The notes under the pieces were generated by a model. The model had not been told where the DNA came from. It did no database searches and was given only the letters and a program-made list of their open reading frames with translations. From Acidimicrobiia bacterium (GTDB lineage Bacteria; Actinomycetota; Acidimicrobiia; Spongiisociales; Spongiisociaceae), in contig VXRE01000031.1 of assembly GCA_009838635.1 (NCBI GenBank), positions 1 through 33,146 on the forward strand: a DNA stretch of 33,146 bases, read 5' to 3'. The translations under genes and the position numbers were made by a program. Below, piece by piece: positions 1-8,007 of this stretch. How positions within the stretch are numbered: the first letter of the stretch is position 1; every line of letters begins with the position of its first letter.

Positions 1-99
1 GTCCACCCCGTCGTCGGTGGTGAGGAGTATCCAGGACACGCGGGCAGGCTAGCCCGCCCAGGACCGGCATCGGGCGACCGGTGTGGCGCCACGGTCCCG

Positions 100-105
100 T
101 AGCAT
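100..105 (+). promoter_or_regulatory. -10 box of a probable leaderless promoter for mogA
   Basis: TAGCAT fits the actinobacterial TANNNT -10 consensus and is separated from the mogA ATG by 6 nt, so the transcript would start at or next to the A of the start codon. No purine-rich Shine-Dalgarno precedes the ATG, which agrees with leaderless initiation. No clear -35 box is seen. Bases 1-99 hold no gene I can support. Confidence 0.45.
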
Positions 106-111
106 GGGGTC

Positions 112-594
112 ATGGACACCATCAAGGCATCTGCGGTGACCGTCAGCGACGGGGTGACCCACGGGACCCGTGCCGACACGTCGGGCGACGTTCTGGCCGC
201 CCGGCTCTCCGACCTCGGTTACCGGGTCGACCGCCGCCTGGTCCCCGATGATCGGGAGACGATCAAGGACCTGCTGGAGCGGCTGGCCTCGCGGCGCCGG
301 CTGATCATCACCACCGGCGGAACCGGCTTCGGGCCCAGGGACGTGACCCCCGAGGCCACCGCCGCCCTGATCGACCGCCCGGCGGCCGGCCTGGCGGAGC
401 TGATCCGGGCGGAGGGCCTGCGCCACACGCCCATGGCCGCCCTGTCACGAGGGGTGGCGGGTGTGATCGGCGCCTGCCTGGTCGTGAATCTTCCAGGCAG
501 CCCGAAAGCGGTGACCGAGGGCATGGACGCCCTAGAACCGCTCCTGCCCCACATCCTCCAGTTGCTGGCCGGGGACACCGAGCACCGAACCTAA
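112..594 (+). CDS. mog: MogA/MoaB-type molybdopterin adenylyltransferase
   Basis: A 160-residue protein of the MoaB/Mog fold. Known members adenylylate molybdopterin before molybdate insertion in the cytoplasmic molybdenum-cofactor pathway. The family signature [15 protein letters not shown] lies at residues 67-81, and a second conserved loop with NLPGSPKAV follows near residue 164 minus 20, close to the C-terminus. The length matches single-domain Mog/MoaB proteins rather than MoeA fusions. The ATG is preceded by a TANNNT box at leaderless distance and by no ribosome binding site. The stop codon lies inside a 13-bp palindrome. It faces fdhD, which also acts on molybdenum cofactor. Whether it is strictly Mog (adenylyltransferase) or MoaB cannot be settled from the motif alone. 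Confidence 0.9.
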   Translation: MDTIKASAVTVSDGVTHGTRADTSGDVLAARLSDLGYRVDRRLVPDDRETIKDLLERLASRRRLIITTGGTGFGPRDVTPEATAALIDRPAAGLAELIRAEGLRHTPMAALSRGVAGVIGACLVVNLPGSPKAVTEGMDALEPLLPHILQLLAGDTEHRT

Positions 595-691
595 GGTTCT
601 GAACGCGCCACACCACACCACCATCCTATGGTTCGCCACCCGCCACCAACCTAAGGCTCACGACGCTCCACACCACACCACCAACCTAAGG
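587..691. repeat. Palindromic CCTAAGG repeat cluster with 60-bp periodicity
   Basis: Four copies of a CCTAAGG-type core lie at 590-596, 625-631 (CCTATGG), 650-656 and 685-691, spaced 35, 25 and 35 bp. The first is embedded in the near-perfect palindrome GAACCTAAGGTTC (587-599). The 16-base string CCACACCACACCACCA occurs at 608-623 and again exactly 60 bp later at 668-683. A fifth partial core overlaps the fdhD stop codon at 781-787. The cluster sits between the convergent ends of mogA and fdhD. It may act in transcription termination or be a dispersed intergenic repeat; the sequence does not decide. Confidence 0.6.
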
Positions 692-781
692 TTCGGGCCG
701 GTCCGCGGTGCCGGGTGGGGTGGCCCTGGGGCACCAGCCCGGGCGTGTCATCACCCAGTCGTTGGCCGGAGGGTCTCAAAC

Positions 782-1576
782 CTAAGCGATGCGGTGGGGG
801 TGGGTGTAGAGGTTGAAGCCGCCGGGCCGGACGAAGCCCGCCACGGTCAGGCCCAGCTCGTCGGCGAGATCCACCGCCAGGGAGGAGGCGGCCGAGACGC
901 CGGCCAGGACGCTGATCCCGGCGACCGCCGCCTTCTGCACCAGCTCGAACGAGACGCGGCCGGAGACGGTGACGACCAACTCCCCGATCGGCCAGCGGCG
1001 GCACGAGAGATGGCCGACCAGCTTGTCCATGGCGTTGTGCCGGCCGACGTCCTCGTGGGCGCCCAGGAACTCGCCCTCGCCGGTGAAGGCGGCGGCGGCG
1101 TGGAGCCCGCCGGTGGCGTCGAAGCCGGCCTGGGCCGAGCGCATCGACTCCATGAGATCCTGCAACAGGCCGCCGGGGATGACCGGGCCGGCCGGGAGGG
1201 GCGGCGCCGCCACGCGGACCGCATCGATGGAGGCTTTCCCGCACACCCCGCATGAGGAGGTGGCGTAGAGGTTGCGGCGAAACTGCTCCTCGTCGACCCG
1301 GATCCCCTCGGCCAGGACCAGGTCGTAGCGTCCTGCCCCGTCCAGGCCCGGCAGCGCCTTGACCTCGGCCAGCTCCTTCGGGTTCAGGATGATGCCCTCG
1401 GTGAGGGCGAAGCCCCGGGCCAGCTCCTCGTCATGACCCGGAGTCCGCATCAGGACCGCGATCGGGACTCCCTGGAGCCGGAACTCGACCGGATCCTCGG
1501 TGGGCAACAGGTCGCTGAGCGCCGCTCGGCCCTCCTCGCTGACGCGCAGTACGGGGCGGGATGAACTGGTTGACAT
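782..1576 (-). CDS. fdhD: Formate dehydrogenase accessory sulfurtransferase FdhD
   Basis: A 264-residue cytoplasmic protein of the FdhD family. Characterised members move sulfur from a cysteine desulfurase to molybdenum or tungsten cofactor, and so activate formate dehydrogenase. The conserved CGVCG motif supplies the paired cysteines C109 and C112 that carry the sulfur. The following GKASIDAV and the later GVSAASSLAVDLA segment near the C-terminus are also family-like. Length is usual for the family. The ATG is preceded by a GGGAG-type Shine-Dalgarno about 6 nt upstream. It is convergent with mogA, which points to a molybdoenzyme elsewhere in the genome, since no formate dehydrogenase lies in this window. 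Confidence 0.93.
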   Translation of the reverse strand: MSTSSSRPVLRVSEEGRAALSDLLPTEDPVEFRLQGVPIAVLMRTPGHDEELARGFALTEGIILNPKELAEVKALPGLDGAGRYDLVLAEGIRVDEEQFRRNLYATSSCGVCGKASIDAVRVAAPPLPAGPVIPGGLLQDLMESMRSAQAGFDATGGLHAAAAFTGEGEFLGAHEDVGRHNAMDKLVGHLSCRRWPIGELVVTVSGRVSFELVQKAAVAGISVLAGVSAASSLAVDLADELGLTVAGFVRPGGFNLYTHPHRIA

Positions 1577-1706
1577 GTGCTCCCTCGTGCCGGAGTGGTG
1601 ACTCGGGTCGGTGCCTCGGTTCCCTTGATTATCGCGGAGCCGGCGATCCCGAGGCTGCTGTCAGCGGCCGAGGCCGGTGGCCCGCCTGCTTGTCACGGTG
1701 TTTCGG

Positions 1707-1712
1707 TACCGT
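1707..1712 (+). promoter_or_regulatory. -10 box of a probable leaderless promoter
   Basis: TACCGT (TANNNT) lies 8 nt upstream of the GTG start at 1721, and no Shine-Dalgarno is visible between them. The 144-bp space to the divergent fdhD start would hold both promoters. Confidence 0.35.
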
Positions 1713-1720
1713 GGTGACCC

Positions 1721-3412
1721 GTGAACCGTAAAGAGATGATTGCTATCGCGCTGGTGGCGGCCGCCATCGCTTCCGTGTGGGTCTGGCGGGCCTTGGTCAC
1801 GGACCCTCCTGGCTCCGTGACACCGGCAGAGGCATCCGCCTCGTACTACCCGGACGAGACCGTCGCCTACGTATGGCTCGACCTGGGGACTGGAGAGAGC
1901 CCATCCGGGATCATTCCTCTCCTGTTCGATCAGTTCGATGACCTCGGAGGGGTCGGCGGGCCGGCAGGCGAGGGAGACCGACCTCTGCCCGACGCCATCG
2001 GGACCGTCCTCGGGGAACTGGGCACCTGGATGGGGACCGAGGTGTCAGCGGCGCTGGTCGACATGGAGGACGGTGAGGTCGGCCTGGCGGTCACCGTGGG
2101 CGTGGGCGACAGAGAGGCGGCCGCCGAGTTCCTGCAGAGGTGGCTCCGTAAGCAGGAGGAGAGGACGTCCACCTCTTTCGAGCGCAGAGTCGTCAATGAT
2201 GCCGTCATCTGGGTGGGAGGCGGCAACGGGTGGATGGGGGAACAGGCTTATGCCCAGGCCGGGGACCTGTTGCTCTTCGGCACCGACAGCGGGCTCCTTG
2301 AAGAGATACTGGAGAGGATCGACGGCGATCATCCCGAAACCCTCGCTTCCAACAGGCGTTTCGGAGAGGCTCGGGCGGCGGCGCGCGACGGGCGTTTCGC
2401 GTCGGCGTACGTGGACCTGGACTGGATCGCCGGGCGGATGGGTGATCCCGATCGCAGCCCCTGCCCGGGAGTTCCGTTCGACACGCCTGAATGGTTGATG
2501 ATCTCGGCCGATTGGATCGGTGACGGTCTGGTGGTCGACCTTGCCACGCCGGATGTGACCAGCTGGTGGACCGACACCTCGGCCGATGTCACGGATGCCA
2601 TCGTCCCGGCCGATGCGTTGGGGTTCATCTCCGTCGGGTTCGATCCCGACATCGACCGCTGGCGGGAAGTCCTGGGCGGGTGCGACATAGCCGGTCTGAT
2701 ACCGGGTGGATACCTGTTCGACCCGCCGCCGGGTGAGGATGGCGGGGGCTTCGATCAGGACGCCACGCTGGCCGATGCCCTGGACCTCGCCCTGGGATTC
2801 GTGGATCTCGGAACCGGACTCGACCTAGAGGCGGACCTGTTCGACCATCTGGGCGGCCAACTGGTCATAGCCGCCCGCAGCCCGGACGGCGAGGGCTCCT
2901 CCGTCGAGGTGGTGGCCGCGCTGTCCTACCGGCCCCTGTCCGCGAACGCCCTGGCGGCCACGGTGGACGGCATCGCGGGCGGCGTCACCTCGCTGACGGG
3001 TGTGTCCCTGCACCGGCTCGACTCGGGTGCCGACCGACCGGCGGGCGTGATGGAGGACGGGAAGCCCTCGTTCGGCTACGCAATCCACGGCGGGTTCCTC
3101 ACGTTCGGAACCGGTACGGACGCCATCGAGAACACGGTGGCGGTCCAGCAGGGTACGAGAGGTCGGATATCCGACACCGATCGGTACCGCCGGACCGTGG
3201 AGCACATCTCCTACGACCCGCTGCTCCTGGCCTACGTCGACCTTGCGAGCGTCATCGACCGGATAGGTTCCGCCGGGACGGGGTCGGATGACGGGCTGCT
3301 CTCGATGCTGTCACGATGGTTGGGCCCGATGGCACTGGCGGTGGGGACCGACGGCGACTACAGCAGGGCCACCCTCGTCCTCACGCTCCAGCCATCGACC
3401 GCCCCCGTGTAA
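1721..3412 (+). CDS. Membrane-anchored DUF3352-like protein
   Basis: A 563-residue protein beginning at GTG. An N-terminal hydrophobic segment at about residues 7-25 would serve as an uncleaved anchor or signal, leaving the rest outside the membrane. The remainder is soluble and rich in Asp and Gly. Its opening strand-like stretch (YYPDETVAYVWLDLG) and the repeated pattern of predicted strands and helices resemble DUF3352 proteins, whose function is unknown. A second related half may start near residue 295, where an opening pattern (IVPADALGFISVGFD) recurs. No catalytic motif is evident. The gene ends 11 nt before the TPP riboswitch, but nothing links it to thiamine. The family assignment is by eye only. 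Confidence 0.6.
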   Translation: MNRKEMIAIALVAAAIASVWVWRALVTDPPGSVTPAEASASYYPDETVAYVWLDLGTGESPSGIIPLLFDQFDDLGGVGGPAGEGDRPLPDAIGTVLGELGTWMGTEVSAALVDMEDGEVGLAVTVGVGDREAAAEFLQRWLRKQEERTSTSFERRVVNDAVIWVGGGNGWMGEQAYAQAGDLLLFGTDSGLLEEILERIDGDHPETLASNRRFGEARAAARDGRFASAYVDLDWIAGRMGDPDRSPCPGVPFDTPEWLMISADWIGDGLVVDLATPDVTSWWTDTSADVTDAIVPADALGFISVGFDPDIDRWREVLGGCDIAGLIPGGYLFDPPPGEDGGGFDQDATLADALDLALGFVDLGTGLDLEADLFDHLGGQLVIAARSPDGEGSSVEVVAALSYRPLSANALAATVDGIAGGVTSLTGVSLHRLDSGADRPAGVMEDGKPSFGYAIHGGFLTFGTGTDAIENTVAVQQGTRGRISDTDRYRRTVEHISYDPLLLAYVDLASVIDRIGSAGTGSDDGLLSMLSRWLGPMALAVGTDGDYSRATLVLTLQPSTAPV

Positions 3413-3423
3413 GGTAGGGCCTC

Positions 3424-3509
3424 ACACACGGGAGCCCGGGAAGGGCTGAGAGGGAGACTGCATCTCCGACCGTAGAACCTGATCCGGGTAATACCGGCGA
3501 AGGAAGTGA
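3424..3509 (+). promoter_or_regulatory. TPP (thiamin pyrophosphate) riboswitch aptamer
   Basis: The sequence carries the THI-box hallmarks in order. These are ACGGGAGCCC, then GGGCTGAGAGGGAG (the conserved CUGAGA), then ACCGTAGAACCTGATCCGGG (the pyrophosphate-sensing ACCUGAUC), then GTAATACCGGCGAAGGAAGTG closing the three-way junction. The CAC near 3424 and GTG near 3506 can form the closing helix. It precedes a complete thiamine uptake and salvage operon, so ligand binding is expected to switch the operon off. A weak -10-like TAAGGT (3410-3415) overlaps the stop codon of the upstream gene and could be the promoter. Confidence 0.95.
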
Positions 3510-3516
3510 TCTCGCC

Positions 3517-3543
3517 CCTCCCGAAACCCCACAAGGCGGGAGG
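3517..3543 (+). promoter_or_regulatory. SD-sequestering hairpin of the TPP riboswitch (expression platform)
   Basis: CCTCCCG (3517-3523) is perfectly complementary to CGGGAGG (3537-3543). The second arm contains the thiB Shine-Dalgarno GGGAGG, 8 nt before the ATG at 3552. Formation of this stem would hide the ribosome binding site, so control is probably at translation initiation. There is no U-tract after the hairpin, which argues against an intrinsic terminator. Confidence 0.75.
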
Positions 3544-3551
3544 TTGCGCGC

Positions 3552-4601
3552 ATGAGAAGACTAGGGATCGCGCTGGCGGCGCTGATGCTCGTCGCGGCGG
3601 GGTGTGCCGATGACACGCCCGAGGACGAGGGACCCCAGACCATCCGGCTGGTCACCCACGACTCGTTCTACGTCAGCGAGGGCACGCTGGAGCAGTTCGA
3701 GGCGGAGACCGGCCATACGGTCGAGCACCTGGAGGCCGGCGATGCCGGCACGATGGTGAACCAGGCGGTGCTCACGAAGGACAACCCGGTGGCGGACGTC
3801 ATGTTCGGCATCGACAACACCTTCCTGGGCCGCGCCCTCGACGAGGACCTGTTCGAGGAGTACGAGTCGCCCGGACTCGCCGACGTCCCCGACTCCTTGG
3901 AGCTGGACTCCCGGGTGACGCCGATCGACTTCGGCGATGTGTGCCTGAACTACGACATAGCCGGGCTGGCGGGGATGGGCCTCGAACCCCCCTCGACGCT
4001 GACGGATCTGACCAACCCGGAGTACGCCGGGCTGCTGGTGGTGGAGCATCCGGGCACGTCGTCCCCGGGCCTGGCCTTCCTGCTGGCGACCATCGCCGCC
4101 TTCGGCGAGGACGGCGACTACCCGTGGCAGAGCTTCTGGGCGGACCTGGTCGCCAACGACGTGCTGGTAACCGCCGGATGGGAGGACGCCTACTACGGGT
4201 CCTTCTCGGGAGGATCCGGAGAAGGCGACCGTCCTATCGTGGTGTCGTATGCATCCTCCCCGCCGGCTGAGGTGATCTACGCCGACCCGCCGGTCACCGA
4301 GGCGCCCACCGGCGTGGTGCTGGCCGGTTGCTTCCGCCAGATCGAGTTCGCCGGCATCCTGGCGGGCACGCCGGTCCCCAACGCGGCCCGCCAACTGGTC
4401 GACTTCATGCTCGGGCTCACCTTCCAGGAGGACATCCCGCTCAACATGTTCGTGTTCCCCGCCAACGAGAACGCCGAGTTGCCCGATGAGTTCGTCCGGT
4501 ACACCCAGATACCCGACAACCCAGCCGCCGTCGCTCCCGAGGAGATCGACGCCAACCGCTCCCGCTGGATCGAGGAATGGATCGAGGTCGTAGCCTCCTG
4601 A
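3552..4601 (+). CDS. thiB: Thiamine ABC transporter substrate-binding lipoprotein
   Basis: A 349-residue extracytoplasmic binding protein of the ThiB/TbpA family, expected to capture thiamine or its phosphates for the ThiPQ importer. The N-terminus is a lipoprotein signal: RR, a hydrophobic stretch, then a VAAGC lipobox with Cys18 as the lipid-modified residue. The mature start (IRLVTHDSFYVSEGTLEQFEAE) matches the family opening pattern, and NPVADVMFGIDNTF near residue 78 is also typical. It is the first gene under the TPP riboswitch, with a strong GGGAGG site 8 nt before ATG. Its end overlaps thiP by 25 nt. Ligand preference (thiamine versus a precursor) cannot be read from the sequence. Confidence 0.9.
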   Translation: MRRLGIALAALMLVAAGCADDTPEDEGPQTIRLVTHDSFYVSEGTLEQFEAETGHTVEHLEAGDAGTMVNQAVLTKDNPVADVMFGIDNTFLGRALDEDLFEEYESPGLADVPDSLELDSRVTPIDFGDVCLNYDIAGLAGMGLEPPSTLTDLTNPEYAGLLVVEHPGTSSPGLAFLLATIAAFGEDGDYPWQSFWADLVANDVLVTAGWEDAYYGSFSGGSGEGDRPIVVSYASSPPAEVIYADPPVTEAPTGVVLAGCFRQIEFAGILAGTPVPNAARQLVDFMLGLTFQEDIPLNMFVFPANENAELPDEFVRYTQIPDNPAAVAPEEIDANRSRWIEEWIEVVAS

Positions 4602-6211
4602 GGTCCGGAGCCGGGCGGTGGCTGGTCGCCGTCCCGCTCGTGTTCTTCGGGCTGTTCTTCGCATACCCGCTGGTGCGGGTGGTCCTGCGCAGCCTGTCCC
4701 TGGACGGGCAGCTCGACCTGTCGCCCTTCGTGGAGATCGCCACCAAGGGCTCGCTGCGGCGGGCCGCCTGGTTCACGCTCTGGCAGGCGACGGTCTCCAC
4801 TGCCGCCACCCTGCTGTTCGCCCTGCCCGGCGCCTACGTCCTGTCCAGGTACTCGTTCTTCGGCAGGAGGTTGCTGCGGGCGGCGGTGACGGTCCCGTTC
4901 GTGTTGCCGACGGTGGTCGTCGGAGCCGCCTACCTGGCCCTTCTCGGACCCGGAGGGCCGCTCGGGGTGGACCTGCGCCAGACGGCATGGGCGATCCTGA
5001 TCGCCCACGTGTTCTTCAACTACGCGGTGGTGGTGCGCATCGTGGGCAGCTTCTGGGAGCTCATCGACCCGAGGCTCGAGGAGGCGGCCCGGGCGCTGGG
5101 CGCCAACCGGGCGCGGGCATTCCTGGGGGTCACGCTGCCCCTCCTGCTCCCTCCGATCGCGGCGGCCGCCTCCATAGTGTTCCTGTTCACCTTCACGTCA
5201 TTCGGGGTGGTGCTGATCCTGGGCGGCTTCAGCTACGCCACCATCGAGGTGGCGGTATGGCGGGAGGCCACCATCAACCTGGACCTGGCCGCCTCGGCCG
5301 CGCTGGCGCTGGTCCAGATGGCGGGGGTGGCGACGGCTTTGTGGGCGTACACCAGGCTCCAGCAGCGCCACGCCCGGCGCCTCCCCCTGCGTTCGAGCAG
5401 CACGGTGGCGCGCCGCCCCTCGACCCCGGGTCAGTACTTGGTCGTGGGAGGGACCATCGCCTCGATGGTCCTGTACCTGGGCGCCCCCATCGGCACGCTG
5501 GTGTGGCGGTCGCTGCGTACCGCGGCCGGGCCGGGTCTGGACCACTACGCGAGCCTGGCCAGCGGCTCCACCTCCTTCGTCGATCCTGCCGAGTCGATCT
5601 TCAACTCGCTGTGGTTCGCGGCGGCCGCCGTGGTGCCCGCCGTGGCGGCCGGCCTCGCCTCGGCGGTGGTGATCGCCCGGCGCCCCGGCCGGTTGGGCGC
5701 GCGGCTCGACACCTTCCTGATGCTCCCGCTCGGCACCTCCGCCGTCACGATCGGCTTCGGGTTCCTGGTCGCCTTCGACTGGCCGGTGGACCTCCGCACC
5801 TCGATCTGGCTGATACCGATGGCCCATGCCGTCGTCGCGGCGCCGTTCGTGATCCGCACCGTGACCCCGGTGCTCCGCTCGGTGCAGCCGCGCCTCCGCG
5901 AGGCGGCGGCCATCCTCGGAGCCTCGCCCCGGCGGGTCTTCCGGGAGGTGGAGTTGCCGATCATCAGCCGGGCGGCACTGGTCGGGGCCGGGTTCGCGGC
6001 GGCAGTGTCGCTCGGTGAGTTCGGCGCCACCGCCTTCCTCATCCGGCCCGGCCGGCCGACCATCCCGACCGCCATCTTCCGCCTGCTCGGCCAGCCCGGG
6101 GCGGCGAACCTCGGGCAGGCGCTGGCCCTGAGTACCGTGCTGATGCTCCTCACGACGGTGATAATCATGGCCATCGACCGCTACCGGGTCGCCGGGCTCG
6201 GGGACTTCTGA
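4577..6211 (+). CDS. thiP: Thiamine ABC transporter permease ThiP
   Basis: A 544-residue polytopic membrane protein with two tandem permease domains in one chain, as in ThiP and ferric-iron FbpB-type permeases. Two cytoplasmic coupling motifs of the EAA type are visible. One lies at about residues 168-188 (EEAARALGANRARAFLGV) and the other at 441-461 (REAAAILGASPRRVFREV), where the ThiQ ATPase would dock. I count about 12 hydrophobic segments. The chosen ATG overlaps thiB by 25 nt and has GAGG close before it; an in-frame CTG a few codons later is the only nearby alternative. The stop codon shares a base with the thiQ start (TGATG), which suggests translational coupling. Confidence 0.9.
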   Translation: MDRGRSLLRSGAGRWLVAVPLVFFGLFFAYPLVRVVLRSLSLDGQLDLSPFVEIATKGSLRRAAWFTLWQATVSTAATLLFALPGAYVLSRYSFFGRRLLRAAVTVPFVLPTVVVGAAYLALLGPGGPLGVDLRQTAWAILIAHVFFNYAVVVRIVGSFWELIDPRLEEAARALGANRARAFLGVTLPLLLPPIAAAASIVFLFTFTSFGVVLILGGFSYATIEVAVWREATINLDLAASAALALVQMAGVATALWAYTRLQQRHARRLPLRSSSTVARRPSTPGQYLVVGGTIASMVLYLGAPIGTLVWRSLRTAAGPGLDHYASLASGSTSFVDPAESIFNSLWFAAAAVVPAVAAGLASAVVIARRPGRLGARLDTFLMLPLGTSAVTIGFGFLVAFDWPVDLRTSIWLIPMAHAVVAAPFVIRTVTPVLRSVQPRLREAAAILGASPRRVFREVELPIISRAALVGAGFAAAVSLGEFGATAFLIRPGRPTIPTAIFRLLGQPGAANLGQALALSTVLMLLTTVIIMAIDRYRVAGLGDF

Positions 6212-8007
6212 TGCTCGAGATCAGCGGCGTCACGCTGGACTACGGGAAGCACCGCGCCCTGGACGGCATCGACTTGTCGGTGGGGTCCGGGGAGGTGATG
6301 GCCGTGCTGGGGCCGTCGGGCTCGGGGAAGTCGAGCCTCCTGCGGGTGATCGCCGGCCTCGAGAAGCCCGCAGCCGGGTGGATCGAGTTGGCGTCCCGCG
6401 ACATAACCCGCGTCGAGGTGCACCGGCGCGGGGTGGGCCTGATGTTCCAGGACTACGCGCTGTTCCCCCACCTGAGCGTGACCGAGAACGTGACCTTCGG
6501 GCTCCGGATGCAGGGAAGGGACCGGCAGGCCATCCGCGAACGGGTGGAGGAGGTGCTCTCGTGGGTCGACCTGGGCGGCTACGGCGACCGCGGCATCGAT
6601 TCCCTCTCGGGCGGCGAGCAGCAACGCGTCGCCCTGGCCCGGTCGCTGGCGCCCGAACCGGCCCTGCTGATGCTCGACGAACCGGTAGGCGCCCTCGACC
6701 GGGCCCTGCGCGCCCGGCTGGTGCCCGAGCTGTCCGAGTTGCTGCGGCGGATAGGCATCACGGCCCTCTACGTCACCCACGACCAGGACGAGGCGTTCGC
6801 CATCGCCGACCGGGTGGCGATCCTGCACCGGGGTCGGATACGGCAGGTCGACACCCCTGAGCAACTCTGGAGCCGCCCGGCCACCGAGTTCGTGGCCCGC
6901 TTCCTCGGGTTCGAGAACTTCGCCGATGTAGAGGTCGAGTCCGGTTCCGCCGCCTCCCCCTGGGGCGCCATCCCCACGCATCTCCCGGACGGCCGCCACC
7001 GGGTGGTCATCCGGCCTGATGGCGCTGCCCTGAGTCCCACCGGGAGCCTGGCCGGGACGGTGGACGCGACCACCTTCGTGGCCGGGCAATCCCGTGTGGA
7101 GGTGGACTGCTCCGGTCATCCTCTTGTCGTCCAGACCGCGGGCACCGGGCCTCCCAGGGGGACCCGCCTGCTCGTGGAAATAGACCCGGAGAGGGTGGTC
7201 GCCCTGTCCGAGCCGGCACGTCCTGCCGACGCTCCCCGGGCGCGGCTCGAACCGGTGGCCTCGGGTCCTGTGCGCGACCGGGGGTTGCCGCCGTCCCCCA
7301 ACGGGGCTTCCTCGTTCCACGTGTGGTGGGATGTTCCCGACACTCCCCTGGCATCGGTGTCGGTGATCCTGGAGGTGCTGAAGCCGCCGGAGGTCAGCCG
7401 CCTGGCCTTCTTCGCGCTCCAGGCATCCTTCTGGACGCCCGGCCGCCACCAAGGAGGCGCCCACACCGGGATCCAGTGGAATCCCCGCCATCCCCGGAAC
7501 CTGGCCGTCAATTGGGGTGGATACGACCGCGATGGCGCCATCCTGCCGGGAACCGAGTCGTCCCTGCCGTCCGCGCCCCTCGACCCCAACACCAGGGACT
7601 TCGCCTGGGAGCCCGGCGCCCGGTACCGACTAACCATCGGACCTTGCACCCCCGGCGACCAGGCCCCCAGCCGGTGGCCGGCCCGGATCGAGGGCCTCGA
7701 CACCGGCGAGGACGTGGTGGTGCGCTACCTCCTGTGCGAGGGCGACCACCTCCGATCGCCGATCGTGTGGTCCGAGCTCTTCACCCGGTGCGACGACCCG
7801 CCGATCGAAGTACGGTGGAGCCGGCCGTCCGCGTTCGGCCTCGATGGCGAGCCCGTCCCGGTGGACCGCGGTCGCGTGACCTACCAGGCCTACGATGCGG
7901 GCGGCTGCACTAACACCACGGTTGAACCGGACGGAGTCGGCATCGTGCAGCGGTCCGGCTGCGAGCGGCGGACCGCCCACGACACCCTGGTCGGCTGGAG
8001 GACATGA
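6211..8007 (+). CDS. thiQ: ThiQ-type ABC transporter ATPase with a C-terminal extra domain
   Basis: A 598-residue protein, far longer than a usual ThiQ (about 210-350 residues). Residues 1-235 are a complete ABC ATPase: Walker A GPSGSGKS (34-41), Q-loop Q80, signature LSGGEQQ (132-138), Walker B LLMLDEP (152-158) and H-loop H190. Residues about 240-332 look like a TOBE-type regulatory region. A Pro/Ala/Arg-rich linker (333-363) leads to a domain at about 365-598 that I do not recognise. It is rich in aromatics and Gly, with GGAHTGIQWNP, NWGGY and four Cys residues (C479, C509, C527, C566) plus C584. I found no internal start with a ribosome binding site, so a true fusion is more likely than two genes. 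The start overlaps the thiP stop and the end overlaps thiD by ATGA. The pairing with ThiB and ThiP supports thiamine import. Confidence 0.85.
   Translation: MLEISGVTLDYGKHRALDGIDLSVGSGEVMAVLGPSGSGKSSLLRVIAGLEKPAAGWIELASRDITRVEVHRRGVGLMFQDYALFPHLSVTENVTFGLRMQGRDRQAIRERVEEVLSWVDLGGYGDRGIDSLSGGEQQRVALARSLAPEPALLMLDEPVGALDRALRARLVPELSELLRRIGITALYVTHDQDEAFAIADRVAILHRGRIRQVDTPEQLWSRPATEFVARFLGFENFADVEVESGSAASPWGAIPTHLPDGRHRVVIRPDGAALSPTGSLAGTVDATTFVAGQSRVEVDCSGHPLVVQTAGTGPPRGTRLLVEIDPERVVALSEPARPADAPRARLEPVASGPVRDRGLPPSPNGASSFHVWWDVPDTPLASVSVILEVLKPPEVSRLAFFALQASFWTPGRHQGGAHTGIQWNPRHPRNLAVNWGGYDRDGAILPGTESSLPSAPLDPNTRDFAWEPGARYRLTIGPCTPGDQAPSRWPARIEGLDTGEDVVVRYLLCEGDHLRSPIVWSELFTRCDDPPIEVRWSRPSAFGLDGEPVPVDRGRVTYQAYDAGGCTNTTVEPDGVGIVQRSGCERRTAHDTLVGWRT

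Noticed and set aside
587-691. CRISPR array
   Set aside because: The repeats are short, unevenly spaced and palindromic around CCTAAGG, with no unique spacers of constant length and no cas genes nearby.
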